Assembly (NCBI GenBank): GCA_041674265.1
Contig: JBAYWC010000005.1
Location: 1 to 51,933, forward strand
Reading direction: 5' to 3'
Source of the DNA: QYQL01 sp041674265
GTDB taxonomy: Bacteria > Verrucomicrobiota > Verrucomicrobiia > Chthoniobacterales > Terrimicrobiaceae
Length of the DNA stretch: 51,933 nucleotides
Shown here: in pieces, positions 24,630 through 33,635 of the stretch
How positions within the stretch are numbered: the first letter of the stretch is position 1
How the letters are laid out: each line of letters opens with the position of its first letter
Program-made: the position numbers and the translations under genes
Notes under the pieces: model-generated
The model's database searches: none
Seen by the model: the letters and a program-made list of their open reading frames with translations, nothing else
Told to the model about the DNA's origin: nothing

Positions 24630-25229
24630 TCACGACGCCACGATGCCTTCGCCGGCGAGCCGCTCGACGAGGACTTTCCTCGCCCGGTAGATGCGCGCCT
24701 CGACCGCCTTGGGCGAAATGCCGAGACGGGAGGAAATTTCCTTGTGGGGGAGTTGGTCGATGGCTCCCAGGATGAAAACCTCGCGCAGTTCAACAGGGAG
24801 GGCGGTTATGGCGCGCTGGAGGGCCGCCATCGTCTCATTCAGCCGGACCTGGCTGTCCGGAGACGGGGCCGGATGAGCGAAATCCCTTTCTTCCGCGCTC
24901 CCATCGTCCTTTTCGCGGACCATGGAATTCGTCATGCGGGCATTGCGTGTGGCTTTCGACTTGGCATGGTCGCGGCAGAGATTGGCCGCAATTTGGAAAA
25001 GCCATGTCGAGAAGCGGGCGCGTTCCTGGACACGACCGAGCGCGAACCACGCTTTGACGAACACTTCCTGGGTCAGGTCTTTGGCTGTCTCCTCCTCTCC
25101 GACCGAGCGGAAAATGAAGCCATGAATCGGCCCTTTGTGGCGTTCGATCAAGACGGCGTAGGCATGTTCGTCTCCACCGCCCGCCCGTCGGGCAAGATCC
25201 CAATCCCCGGCCCCGTCATTCTCCTCCAT
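24630..25229 (-). CDS. ECF sigma factor (CnrH-like position)
   Basis: A 199-residue sigma-70 family protein of the ECF type. Region 2 is seen at AYAVLIERHKGPIHGFIF, with DLTQEVFVKAW, and FSTWLFQIAANLCRDHAK. Region 4 is LPVELREVFIL, then KEISSRLGISPKAVEARIYR. The ATG at 25229 overlaps the preceding gene by 14 bp. With the two genes upstream it forms a three-gene set in the order anti-sigma, periplasmic sensor, sigma, as in cnrYXH of metal-resistant bacteria. Confidence 0.9.
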   Translation of the reverse strand: MEENDGAGDWDLARRAGGGDEHAYAVLIERHKGPIHGFIFRSVGEEETAKDLTQEVFVKAWFALGRVQERARFSTWLFQIAANLCRDHAKSKATRNARMTNSMVREKDDGSAEERDFAHPAPSPDSQVRLNETMAALQRAITALPVELREVFILGAIDQLPHKEISSRLGISPKAVEARIYRARKVLVERLAGEGIVAS

Positions 25230-25674
25230 GCTGGGAGTCGAGGTTGTAAAGCGCATGGGCGGTGCGATCCAACAACTTCCTGTATTGCCCGGGCGACAGC
25301 ACTTTTCTCATCTCGAAAACGTGGCCGATGGTGACCTTTTGCAATTCTCCCATCCTGTCATGAATCTTTTCGATGGCGGCATGGACCCGCTCGGAATCTT
25401 TTCCGTCCGCGAGGATCGCCTCCGCCAGTTCGCGGTTGGCCAGCAGCATCTGGTGTTCCAGGGCGCCCCGTTTCTCCCCGTAGATCTTCTCGATGGGCGC
25501 CAGGGCCTTTTTCTGTTCCGGCGTCAGGCCCAATTGCGTGTGAACCCACTCATGGGTATTGGGGCTCGGGGCGCCATTCATCTTGCTGTAAAGCATGAGG
25601 GAAAGGCACGAGGCGATTGCCGCCACCACGGACACCACCAACAAAAACAACAGGACGGAAGGGGTTTTTTTCAT
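25216..25674 (-). CDS. Membrane-anchored periplasmic sensor, CnrX/Spy-like
   Basis: A 152-residue protein with one N-terminal membrane anchor (MKKTPSVLLFLLVVSVVAAI) and an all-helical periplasmic part: LGLTPEQKKALAPIEKIYGE, LEHQMLLANRELAEAIL, HAAIEKIHDRMGELQKVTIG and VLSPGQYRKLLD. This is the LTPEQ helical-hairpin build of the CnrX/CpxP/Spy group. Metal ligands are plausible (several His and Met) but not proven. Overlaps its neighbours by 4 bp and 14 bp. Confidence 0.75.
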   Translation of the reverse strand: MKKTPSVLLFLLVVSVVAAIASCLSLMLYSKMNGAPSPNTHEWVHTQLGLTPEQKKALAPIEKIYGEKRGALEHQMLLANRELAEAILADGKDSERVHAAIEKIHDRMGELQKVTIGHVFEMRKVLSPGQYRKLLDRTAHALYNLDSQHGGE

Positions 25675-26000
25675 CGGGTTTTTGCGAGAAGCCCGGAGGG
25701 AAAGTAGGGGGAGTCCGTCGAGAAAACGTTCAGGTCGGGACCGGAGGCGACCGGCGAGCGATCCGCGGGGCGGACGATCCCCGGCATCACCACGCCCACC
25801 GCGATGGCCACACTCAGGCCGGCAGCCAGCAGGCTTGGCCGGAACAAGGAGAGAAGCAACGGCAACCAGCCGGCCTCGCGGCCCGCGGCGGTCCGCCGGC
25901 GGATTTCCCGCAGGATATCCGACGGAAAGGATCCGGGGAGCGCCGGCACATCGCGCCGGCGGAATTCCCCCAGCAGATCTTCAAAATCACGGTAGTTCAT
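25671..26000 (-). CDS. Probable anti-sigma factor with one membrane helix (CnrY-like position)
   Basis: A 109-residue protein. Residues 1-40 are a charged cytoplasmic segment (NYRDFEDLLGEFRRRDVPAL, then SDILREIRRR), followed by a membrane helix near 52-72 (FRPSLLAAGLSVAIAVGVVM) and a short periplasmic tail. This topology suits an anti-sigma factor that holds the ECF sigma with its short N-terminal helix. No zinc-binding HxxxCxxC is seen. Starts at ATG 26000; the end overlaps the sensor gene by ATGA. Confidence 0.65.
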   Translation of the reverse strand: MNYRDFEDLLGEFRRRDVPALPGSFPSDILREIRRRTAAGREAGWLPLLLSLFRPSLLAAGLSVAIAVGVVMPGIVRPADRSPVASGPDLNVFSTDSPYFPSGLLAKTR

Positions 26001-26040
26001 GTGAGATGAAACGACAAACCGGCAGGAATCCCCCGGCGGT

Positions 26041-27063
26041 TCATGGCCGCGTCTCCGCTTTGTTGATGGCATCGAGCAACAGGCGGATCGAGCCGAAATC
26101 GTGTTTGTCCGGCGTGAGCACGATGCGCGGGAGCCGGGCGAGCTGGTGTTCGTCGCGTTCCTCCGGGAGAGGCGTCGTCTGGACGATCCGGTCGGCGGCG
26201 AGCATGCTGTCGAACCGCTCGTTGAGGTCCCCGATCGCCTCCGGCGTGAGCTGCCTCTCGATCCGGATGACCATCTTCTCGCGCACCCAACGGTAGGATT
26301 GGAAGTTCTTGTAGAACCCGGTGATGATGTCCACCGCCTCATCCGGGTCGTGGGTGATGTGGAACAGGTGAAAATCGGTCGGCGAGACGAGTCCGTGCGC
26401 GAGGAGGTCGTTCACGATGAAGCGCCGCCAGGTTTCCCAGTAGTGGCCGTTCTGGCGGTCGAGCATGATCACCGGCACGATCGGCATCTTGCCGGTTTGC
26501 ATGAGGGTCAGAATTTCGCACCCCTCGTCGTGGGTCCCGAATCCGCCCGGCAACAGGACGAATGCGTGGGTTTCCTTCGCGAAATTCAGCTTCCTGGTGA
26601 AAAAATAATTGAAGTTGATGAGCTTGGGATCGCCGTGGATCGTCTCATTGGCGCGTTGCTCGAACGGAAGCCGGATGTTGAGGCCGAAACTTTTTTCCGC
26701 GCCCGCCCCCTCCTGGGCGGCCCCCATGATCCCGTCGCCGCCGCCGGTGATCACCATGAAATTCCGCGCCACGATTTTTTGCGCGAAGGATTTCGCGAGT
26801 TTGTATTCCTCCTCCTCCGGCTTCGTGCGGGCGCTCCCGAAGACAGCGGCTTTGCGGATGCCCTGATACTTGGAAAACACGCGCGCCGCGTAACGCATTT
26901 CCCGCAGCGACCGGCTGATGAGTTTGAGCTCGGCGATGCTGGCGCCGTCTTCCCCCAGTTTGAGCGAGGTCTCGAGCAGGTCGGCAATCAAGTCCGCCGC
27001 TTTGCCTGTGGCCGCCTCTTCCGCCAAGGCCCTGATGCGCGCGTTCGTTTTGCGTTCTTTCAT
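26041..27063 (-). CDS. LOG-family protein (Lysine decarboxylase-like fold)
   Basis: A 340-residue protein with VFGSARTKPEEEEY, ITGGGDGIMGAAQEGA and PGGFGTHDEGCEILTL, the PGGxGTxxE signature of LOG phosphoribohydrolases, which release free cytokinin-type bases or cleave nucleotide 5'-monophosphates. The longer N- and C-terminal regions place it with the bacterial long form. The ATG at 27063 is preferred over the TTG at 27069. It lies 40 bp upstream of the anti-sigma gene and might be co-transcribed. Confidence 0.88.
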   Translation of the reverse strand: MKERKTNARIRALAEEAATGKAADLIADLLETSLKLGEDGASIAELKLISRSLREMRYAARVFSKYQGIRKAAVFGSARTKPEEEEYKLAKSFAQKIVARNFMVITGGGDGIMGAAQEGAGAEKSFGLNIRLPFEQRANETIHGDPKLINFNYFFTRKLNFAKETHAFVLLPGGFGTHDEGCEILTLMQTGKMPIVPVIMLDRQNGHYWETWRRFIVNDLLAHGLVSPTDFHLFHITHDPDEAVDIITGFYKNFQSYRWVREKMVIRIERQLTPEAIGDLNERFDSMLAADRIVQTTPLPEERDEHQLARLPRIVLTPDKHDFGSIRLLLDAINKAETRP

Positions 27064-27219
27064 TTGCAAAACCGCGAATCTACCCGATTCCCGGACGTGA
27101 ACCAGCGGGAAATCACAGCCCCAGTCCGCCGTGCGGCACGAGCGATTCGCCCCGGGCGATACCGCCCGGGGATAAAGACGGACCGGACGGCGCCGGTCCC
27201 TCCAAGGTTGTTTTCGCGG

Positions 27220-28299
27220 TTACGCCGCGTTGCGTCCGATGCAGTTCAGGTCCTCGAACGAGGTGATGAGGCGCTTGGTGAATGCGGCTTCACCGGCGCC
27301 GAGCCAGAGCCGGGGATCGTAATACTTTTTGTTCGGGGCATCCGGGCCGGTCGGGTTGCCGATCTGGCCCTGGAGATAGTCGTGGTTCTTTGCCTCGTAG
27401 GCGCGAACCCCGTCCCAGAACGCCCATTGCATGTCGGTATCGAGATTCATCTTGACGGCGCCGTAGCTGAGCGCCTCGCGGATTTCCTCGCGCGAGGAAC
27501 CGGATCCGCCGTGGAAGACGAAGTTGACCGGTTTCGGGGCGGTGCCGAATTTTTTCGCGATGAAATCCTGCGAATTTTTCAAAATGACCGGCTTCAGCTT
27601 GACGTTGCCGGGTTTGTAAACCCCGTGGACGTTTCCGAAGGCCGCGGCGATCGTGAAGTTCGGGCTGATTTTTCCGAGGGCTTCGTAGGCGAGGGCGACT
27701 TCCTCGGGCTGCGTGTAGAGTCGGGATTCATCGACGCCGGAATTGTCCACGCCGTCTTCTTCACCGCCGGTGACACCGAGTTCGATTTCGAGCGTGATGC
27801 CGATCTTGCTCATGCGGGCCAGATATTTCGAGCAGATTTCGATGTTTTCCGCGATCGGCTCTTCCGAAAGATCCAGCATGTGCGAGCTGTAAAGCGGCGC
27901 GCCGGTCCTGGCGAATTGCTCCTCGCTGGCGGCCAGCATGCCATCCATCCAGGGCAGAAGTTTTTTCGCGCAATGGTCGGTGTTCAGAATGAGCGGGACC
28001 CCGTAAGCCTTGGCGGCGGCGTCCGCGTATTGCGCGCCGGCGATGCCGCCGAGAATCGGTCCGATCTGGTTTTCCTTGCTGACTCCCTTGCCGATGAAAA
28101 ATTGGGCTCCGCCATTCGAATACTGGATCATCATCGGGGAGTTCACCTCGCGGCCCGCTGCGAGCGAGGCATTCACCGAGTTCGTCCCGATGCAGTTCAC
28201 GGCGGGCAGGGCGAATTCGTTCGCCTTCGCATAGTCCAGCACTTCCTTCACCTCATCGCCGAACAGAACGCCGGCCCGGAATTTTTTCTTTTCACTCAT
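27220..28299 (-). CDS. fba: Class II fructose-bisphosphate aldolase
   Basis: A zinc-dependent glycolytic enzyme of 359 residues from the ATG at 28299 (MSEKKKFRAGVLFGDEV). LPAVNCIGTNSVNA, NTDHCAKKLLPW (catalytic Asp and zinc His), GVTGGEEDG, GNVHGVYKPGNVKL and VFHGGSGSS identify the class IIa form. Alone on the minus strand with a 214-bp upstream gap that holds no other gene. Confidence 0.96.
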   Translation of the reverse strand: MSEKKKFRAGVLFGDEVKEVLDYAKANEFALPAVNCIGTNSVNASLAAGREVNSPMMIQYSNGGAQFFIGKGVSKENQIGPILGGIAGAQYADAAAKAYGVPLILNTDHCAKKLLPWMDGMLAASEEQFARTGAPLYSSHMLDLSEEPIAENIEICSKYLARMSKIGITLEIELGVTGGEEDGVDNSGVDESRLYTQPEEVALAYEALGKISPNFTIAAAFGNVHGVYKPGNVKLKPVILKNSQDFIAKKFGTAPKPVNFVFHGGSGSSREEIREALSYGAVKMNLDTDMQWAFWDGVRAYEAKNHDYLQGQIGNPTGPDAPNKKYYDPRLWLGAGEAAFTKRLITSFEDLNCIGRNAA

Positions 28300-28513
28300 A
28301 ATTTTTGTAAATGTTTCTTGTGCTCCCCAAAATGGTCGGCAGTTGCTCCTACCATAGCACCGGATTTTGACCAGCAGGAAACGGTCCGACATGCATGGAA
28401 GCATGACCGGTGTCAAAAGAGGGGCATGCCCGCGTGTGCTTCCCTGAGGCAAGCCACACGGGCTCTGGCAGGCTGCAAATCCCTGCCCCGCCCAGGTCTC
28501 GGGAGATTTCCGA

Positions 28514-29257
28514 TCACCGGATTCCGCACATCCGACCGGCTTCGGCGAAACTGGAATTTTTTGTCAGCAGGCCCGCGAGGTAGGCGTCCCGGGCCGGGAT
28601 GAGGGACCGGCGCGAAATGTTCCGGGGCTTTTCCAGCCGGGAGAATATGGCGCGGGCGATCTTGGAACGGGGAACCGATTTTTCCCCGTAGCCGCCGGGT
28701 TTGTTGCTCGACCAGAACCGGACGTGTTCGACGCCGCCCTTGGTTTCCGAACCGAGATAGACGACCGAGTGGCCGCGTTCATGTTGCCCCACGGCATCGG
28801 TCCAGAAAATCTTGAGAAAGTCCCCCGGTCTGGCCTCGTCGAACGAGGTGAAGTTCCTGCCCAGGTCGAGTTCGAAGAAGAGCCGGGGAGTTCCGGGGCC
28901 ATTGGCATTCCATCGCCCCCAAATTCCCTCGCCATCGGCCAACTTCAAAGGGAACAGAGCGGTCCACTCGGCCCCCCCGATTCGAAGCTGCCCGCGGCGC
29001 TGCAACTCTCCGAGAACCTTCAGGAAAACCAGATAGGTTGCACCCGAGCAGTAGCTCGGAACGGCTCTGTTGGCCTGGATTCGGACATTTCCCGACTCGA
29101 TGCGCGCGGCGGAGGACAGCGCGGCGTGGGCCGAGCTGGTCGTGGCATATCCTCCGCCTTCCGGCATCGCCTGGATCTGCCGCAGCACAACATCATTGAA
29201 ATTGCCGGCGTGTGCGGCGAGCGTGGCCGCAAGCAGGAAAGTCAGAGATCGCATCAT
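28514..29257 (-). CDS. Secreted papain-fold (NlpC/P60- or CHAP-like) hydrolase
   Basis: A 247-residue protein with a signal peptide (MRSLTFLLAATLAAHAG, cleaved before NFND). The likely nucleophile is Cys near residue 70 in VPSYCSGATYLVFLK. The His is in QHERGHSVVYLG and a polar partner in RFWSSNKPGGYG. This order and spacing suit NlpC/P60-type cell-wall or peptide hydrolases, but the exact family is not certain. It is divergent from another cysteine peptidase with only 27 bp between the starts. Confidence 0.65.
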   Translation of the reverse strand: MMRSLTFLLAATLAAHAGNFNDVVLRQIQAMPEGGGYATTSSAHAALSSAARIESGNVRIQANRAVPSYCSGATYLVFLKVLGELQRRGQLRIGGAEWTALFPLKLADGEGIWGRWNANGPGTPRLFFELDLGRNFTSFDEARPGDFLKIFWTDAVGQHERGHSVVYLGSETKGGVEHVRFWSSNKPGGYGEKSVPRSKIARAIFSRLEKPRNISRRSLIPARDAYLAGLLTKNSSFAEAGRMCGIR

Positions 29258-29284
29258 CACCCCGACAACAACGTTCGTTTCCCC

Positions 29285-29917
29285 ATGTTCGCAAGACGCA
29301 TTTTTTCCCTTTCGCTGCTGGTCGTTCTCGTTGTTTGCGCCGGGACGGCTTTGTGGATCGCGGGCTGGATGGAAAAACGCCCGCTCTCTCCCTCCGGCGG
29401 GGTGTTCATTCCCGGTGAAATCCTGATCCCCGGCCCGTATTTTCTTCAAGCCGATCCGGGATGGGGAGAGGAGAAACTCGGGCCAACCGGCGAGCCGCTT
29501 TCTGCTGTCGGATGCGCGGTGACCTCCGCCGCAATGGTTCTCGCCGGATACGGCATTGATACCGACCCCGGCCGGCTCAACGCATTTTTGAGTGCGACGA
29601 AGGGGGGGTATACTCCCCAAGGGTGGCTCTACTGGGAGAAGGCGGCGGAAGTGGATCCGGCATTCCCTTCCAGGCTTCTCCCGCACTACGAGGACAAGGC
29701 TTCGTATTTTCTCATCGATTTCAACCTGCTGCAGGGAAACCCGGTCATCGTTCGTCTCCGTTATCCGGGAGGAGTGACCCATTTCATGGTTGTCTGCGGA
29801 AAGCGAGGGTGGGATTACCTCGTGCGCGATCCCGGCAGCGGCGGGAGCAAGGGCGTGTATCCGCTTGAGGAATTCGGCGCGCCCATCGAGGCCCTCCGGT
29901 TCTACCGCCGACCCTGA
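29285..29917 (+). CDS. Secreted C39-like cysteine peptidase
   Basis: A 210-residue protein with an N-terminal membrane or signal helix (RIFSLSLLVVLVVCAGTALW). The nucleophile Cys is in AVGCAVTSAAMVLAGYG, the His in GGVTHFMVVCGKRG and the Asp in YLVRDPGSGGSKG. This is the Cys-His-Asp arrangement of peptidase C39-like family 2. It lacks ABC-transporter domains, so it is not a bacteriocin exporter. Divergent from the papain-fold gene at 28514. Confidence 0.8.
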   Translation: MFARRIFSLSLLVVLVVCAGTALWIAGWMEKRPLSPSGGVFIPGEILIPGPYFLQADPGWGEEKLGPTGEPLSAVGCAVTSAAMVLAGYGIDTDPGRLNAFLSATKGGYTPQGWLYWEKAAEVDPAFPSRLLPHYEDKASYFLIDFNLLQGNPVIVRLRYPGGVTHFMVVCGKRGWDYLVRDPGSGGSKGVYPLEEFGAPIEALRFYRRP

Positions 29918-29945
29918 GGCGCGTCGGCTCATTTGAAAATACGCG

Positions 29946-30296
29946 CTAAAAGAACGTGTCGTCGTCGCTGTAGGGCGGGGCACAGCAGCAGAGGAAGCGG
30001 AGGTCTTGTTTCGCGGTGATCTGGTGCCAGGCTCCGGAAGGAATCAAAATGGCGTCGCCGGGGCCGACCTCCTGAAGCGTCCCATCGATTTCCATGCTCC
30101 CGCTTCCTTCCAGGATGAAATAGAATTCCTCGGTGGCCCGGTGGTGGTGGCGGAGGGTGGAGGAGCCGGACGGGACCACGGCCTCGGCGAGACTCTGGCT
30201 TTTGACAGGCGCGTTTGCCCGGTCCAGGATGCTGCGGATCCGGGAGCCATCGGCGGTTGTGAATGGTTTTTGGCTGGATAGGTTCCGAACAATCAT
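29946..30296 (-). CDS. Small single-domain cupin
   Basis: A 116-residue protein. The two cupin motifs are HHHRATEEFYFILEGSGSM and PGDAILIPSGAWHQI, keeping the His-His-Glu-His metal ligands. Two consecutive Cys near the end (LCCCAPP) are unusual. Function unknown; such proteins include dioxygenases, isomerases and sensors. Confidence 0.85.
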   Translation of the reverse strand: MIVRNLSSQKPFTTADGSRIRSILDRANAPVKSQSLAEAVVPSGSSTLRHHHRATEEFYFILEGSGSMEIDGTLQEVGPGDAILIPSGAWHQITAKQDLRFLCCCAPPYSDDDTFF

Positions 30297-30310
30297 TGAG
30301 ATTCACGTGT

Positions 30311-31123
30311 ATGAGATATTTCGAGGGATGCACAGCACTGATCACCGGAGCCTCGTCGGGGCTGGGAGCGGAATTTGCCCGTCAGCTCGGTCCGTATGCC
30401 AGGGGGCTCGTCCTGGTGGCGCGCAGGAACGACCGGCTGGAAGAACTGGCGCGGGAGCTGCGGGGAATCCATCCGGGGTTGGATGTCAGGATCTACTGCG
30501 CGGACCTCGGCATCGAGGAGAAGAGGGAGGCGCTCGCGGACTGGCTGAAAAACGAAAAGATCGCGGTGGATTTTCTCGTCAACAACGCGGGGCTGGGCGA
30601 TCACGGGAAGTTTGGCGCCAGCGACTGGAACCGGGTCAGGGCGATGCTGGATGTGAATATCGCGGCGCTGACCCACCTGACGTATCTGCTGGTCCCGTCG
30701 ATGTTGCGCGGGGGAAGGGCGGCGGTGTTGAATGTCAGCAGCGTGGCCGGGTTTTTCCCGCTTCCGCGGATGGCGGTCTATTCGGCGACGAAAGCCTACG
30801 TGACGAGCTTTTCCGAGGCTCTGGCCCTCGAACTCCGCCCGAAGGGCATCACCGTCACGGCCCTCTGCCCGGGCCCGGTGCCCACCGAGTTTTTCGGGGT
30901 CGCGACCCGTGATGGCGAACAGGACACGGCGTCCCATTTCGAGACGTTTCCGGCATTCGTGGTCACGGCGCAGGAAGCCGTGGCTGCAGGCTTGAAGGCT
31001 GTCGCGGGAGATCGCGCGCGGGTGATCCCCGGCCCGCTTCTTGCCGCCGCGGTGGGGGTCGCCCTGGCCCTTCCTTTTTTCCTCATCCGACGCATCCTTG
31101 CATGGAAGGCGGATTCCATCTGA
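30311..31123 (+). CDS. Short-chain dehydrogenase/reductase with a C-terminal membrane segment
   Basis: A 270-residue SDR. NAD(P) binding is TALITGASSGLGAEFA, with NNAG at LVNNAGLGD, active-site Ser in LNVSSVAGF and YSATK (Tyr and Lys). It ends with a hydrophobic stretch (PLLAAAVGVALALPFFLIRR), as in the DltE/YqjQ-type SDRs that sit at the membrane. The start is the ATG at 30311. Substrate unknown. Confidence 0.85.
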   Translation: MRYFEGCTALITGASSGLGAEFARQLGPYARGLVLVARRNDRLEELARELRGIHPGLDVRIYCADLGIEEKREALADWLKNEKIAVDFLVNNAGLGDHGKFGASDWNRVRAMLDVNIAALTHLTYLLVPSMLRGGRAAVLNVSSVAGFFPLPRMAVYSATKAYVTSFSEALALELRPKGITVTALCPGPVPTEFFGVATRDGEQDTASHFETFPAFVVTAQEAVAAGLKAVAGDRARVIPGPLLAAAVGVALALPFFLIRRILAWKADSI

Positions 31124-31141
31124 TATTCCAGCCTTCCGACC

Positions 31142-32128
31142 ATGCTATCCGCCGCACCGATCTCATTCAGCCAGGCCTTCGAGCTCATCAATCCCCACCT
31201 TTATACGGTTGAGGAACGCATCAGAACCCAGGCGAAAGCCTTCGATCCGGCGGTCGAGGGATATGTTTCGTATGTGTGCGAAGCGGGCGGCAAGCGGCTC
31301 CGTCCGGCATTGGCGCTGCTTTCCGCGGGCGCGACCGGAAAGATAACGGCCAGCCATGTCGATCTGGCCGTTATTCTCGAGTTGATCCACATCGCGACCC
31401 TCGTCCACGATGACATCATGGATGGGGCGGAACTGCGGCGCGACCAGCCGTCCGCGAATGCCAAGTGGGGGAATGCCATCACCGTGCTTCTGGGCGACTG
31501 CCTTTTTGCGCACGCCCTGCGGCTTTCCACCAATTTCAGCAACAGCGACATCTGCAGGCGGATCGCCGATGCCGCGGCGGAGGTTTGCTCCGGGGAGATC
31601 GTCCAGACCCAGCGCCGGTTTGATTTGAAGCTTTCGACCGCCGACTATTACCGGATCATCGAGATGAAAACCGCGGCGCTCTTTTCGGCCGCATGCGAGC
31701 TGGGGGCGTTCATCAGCGAGGCGAGCCCGCCGGTGATCGGCTCCCTCAAATGCTTTGGGACCAAGCTGGGCGTGGCCTACCAGATCTACGATGACATCCT
31801 GGATCTGGCCGGCAGCGAGGAGGAGACCGGAAAGACCCTCGGGACGGATTTGCGCAAAGGGAAATTCACCCTGCCGGTTCTGCTGATGCTTCAATCCGGA
31901 AAGGATGTGGCCACGATCCGCGACCTGCTTTTGAAGGAAGACAAGGTGGACGCGGAGCTTCTTGTGGCGATGCTTGGCAGCGCCGGGGCTTTGGAGGCGG
32001 CCAAGGGCGTTGCCTTCCGTCTCATCGGCGAGGCGCTTTCCCAATTGGACACGGTCCATGACAACAAATACGCGCGGGGACTCAGGGCCATCGCCGCGCA
32101 TCTGAACGCTTTGCTCGGGCGATTCTAG
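31142..32128 (+). CDS. Polyprenyl diphosphate synthase (octaprenyl-type)
   Basis: A 328-residue trans-isoprenyl synthase that builds the side chain of quinones from IPP. GGKRLRPALALL and the first Asp-rich motif LVHDDIMDGAELRR, and the second motif YQIYDDILDLAG, are present, with TLGTDLRKGKFTLP. The menaquinone genes at 22.5-24.4 kb suggest it makes the menaquinone tail (inference). Separated from radC by 2 bp. Confidence 0.93.
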   Translation: MLSAAPISFSQAFELINPHLYTVEERIRTQAKAFDPAVEGYVSYVCEAGGKRLRPALALLSAGATGKITASHVDLAVILELIHIATLVHDDIMDGAELRRDQPSANAKWGNAITVLLGDCLFAHALRLSTNFSNSDICRRIADAAAEVCSGEIVQTQRRFDLKLSTADYYRIIEMKTAALFSAACELGAFISEASPPVIGSLKCFGTKLGVAYQIYDDILDLAGSEEETGKTLGTDLRKGKFTLPVLLMLQSGKDVATIRDLLLKEDKVDAELLVAMLGSAGALEAAKGVAFRLIGEALSQLDTVHDNKYARGLRAIAAHLNALLGRF

Positions 32129-32130
32129 GC

Positions 32131-32829
32131 GTGCCGACGACCCGCATCTTGGAAATGCCCGCCTCGGAGCGCCCGAGGGAAAAAGCCGACCGGCATGGCA
32201 TCGAGGCCCTGACCGATGCCGAGCTCCTGGCGATCTTCATCCGCACCGGCAGGCCCGGAAGGAACGCGCTTTCGATGGCCTCGGAACTCCTGCGATCCAG
32301 CGGCGGGCTGGTTTCCCTCTCCCGCGACACGGCGCTCGCGATCCGGAAAAAAGTTTCCGGGATCGGAAAAGCGAAATCGATCGAGCTTGCGGCGGCGTTC
32401 GAGATCGGGAAGCGCCTGGCCCGCAACCGGGAGGAACGCCCGCTGCTCGACTCGCCCGCGAGGATCTTCGAGGTCTTCGGCCAGGAGTTTTTGTCCCTGC
32501 GCCGGGAGTCTTTGCGGGTGATCCTGTTGGATACCAAGCTGCGCCTGGTGCTGGTGGAGGAGGTCGCGCTGGGCTCGATCAACGAGTGTGTCGCCCACCC
32601 GCGGGAAATCTTTCGCCCGGCCATCATCCACAGCGCCTACTCGCTGGTGCTGGTCCACAACCATCCGAGCGGAGACCCGCAGCCCAGCGCCGCGGACCGG
32701 CGGCTGACATCCGCTCTCCGGGAAGCGGCGTCGATGTTGCAAATCAATCTGATGGATCACATGATTTTGGGATCGTCCGATGGCGGACGGCAGCCATACT
32801 TCAGCTTCCGCGACGCCGGCCTTCTATGA
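32131..32829 (+). CDS. radC: RadC-family JAB-domain protein
   Basis: A 232-residue protein with an N-terminal helix-hairpin-helix segment (VSGIGKAKSIELAAAFEIG) and a metalloprotease-like JAMM motif HNHPSGDPQPSAAD near residue 177. Starts with GTG at 32131. Role uncertain despite the historic link to DNA repair. Its stop overlaps lpxA by 4 bp. Confidence 0.93.
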   Translation: MPTTRILEMPASERPREKADRHGIEALTDAELLAIFIRTGRPGRNALSMASELLRSSGGLVSLSRDTALAIRKKVSGIGKAKSIELAAAFEIGKRLARNREERPLLDSPARIFEVFGQEFLSLRRESLRVILLDTKLRLVLVEEVALGSINECVAHPREIFRPAIIHSAYSLVLVHNHPSGDPQPSAADRRLTSALREAASMLQINLMDHMILGSSDGGRQPYFSFRDAGLL

Positions 32830-33635
32830 AAATCCATCCCACTGCCATTGTCGCGTCGTCCGCCCGGCTCGGGGAGAACGTGGAGGTCGGACCTCACGCC
32901 ATCATTGGCGGAGACGTGACCCTGGGGCCCGGCTGCGTGGTCCAGGCGCATGCCGTCCTCGAGAACAAGGTGACGATGGGTGCGGGAAATTTTGTCGGCT
33001 ACGGGACGGTCATCGGAGCCTCCCCGCAGGATTTTGCGCACAAGCCGGAGATCTCCAGCGAGGTCAGAATCGGAGACAACAACCGCTTCCGCGAATACGT
33101 GACCGTCCACCGGGGAACGAAAGAAGGGACCGCAACCACCGTGGGCAACGGGTGTTTCCTGATGGTCGGCGCCCATCTCGGGCACAATGTCTCGATTGCG
33201 GACAATGTCATCATCACCAACAACTGCCTGCTGGCGGGTTACGTGGAGGTCGGGGAGGCGGCGGTTCTCGGCGGAGGAAGTGTTTTTCACCAGTTCCTGC
33301 GCATCGGCCGCCGGGCGATGATCGCGGGCAGCTCGAGTTTCAACAAAGACATCCCGCCCTTCGTGACGGCAAATTTCCGCAACCTGCTTGTGGGGATCAA
33401 CGTGATCGGGTTGAGGAGGGGAGGAATCGACGCCCCCTCCCGGATGGAGATCAAACGGGCCTTCAAGCTGGTCTACCGGAGCGGGCTCCGGGTGCGCGAC
33501 GCCCTCCAGGAAGCGGAAAAAAGCGGATGGGGGGCGGAAGCCCGCGAATTCTTCGATTTCATCAAGAGCTCCAAGCGCGGCACCTGCACGTCGAACCGCC
33601 TGGCCGATGCCGACGTCACCGGTGGGGAAGGTTGA
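32826..33635 (+). CDS. lpxA: UDP-N-acetylglucosamine acyltransferase
   Basis: This is the first enzyme of lipid A synthesis. MKIHPTAIVASSARLGENVE begins a left-handed beta-helix of hexapeptide repeats. The catalytic His lies in MVGAHLGHNVSIADN, and NFVGYGTVIGASPQDFAHKP is a typical LpxA stretch. The C-terminal helical domain follows NVIGLRRGGI. Length 269. It shows that the organism makes lipid A. ATG 32826 lies in the radC stop. Confidence 0.94.
   Translation: MKIHPTAIVASSARLGENVEVGPHAIIGGDVTLGPGCVVQAHAVLENKVTMGAGNFVGYGTVIGASPQDFAHKPEISSEVRIGDNNRFREYVTVHRGTKEGTATTVGNGCFLMVGAHLGHNVSIADNVIITNNCLLAGYVEVGEAAVLGGGSVFHQFLRIGRRAMIAGSSSFNKDIPPFVTANFRNLLVGINVIGLRRGGIDAPSRMEIKRAFKLVYRSGLRVRDALQEAEKSGWGAEAREFFDFIKSSKRGTCTSNRLADADVTGGEG

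Noticed and set aside
26101..28602. Plus-strand open frame of 833 codons opposite the LOG gene and fba
   Set aside because: Shadow of two clear minus-strand genes; no motif and no start context.
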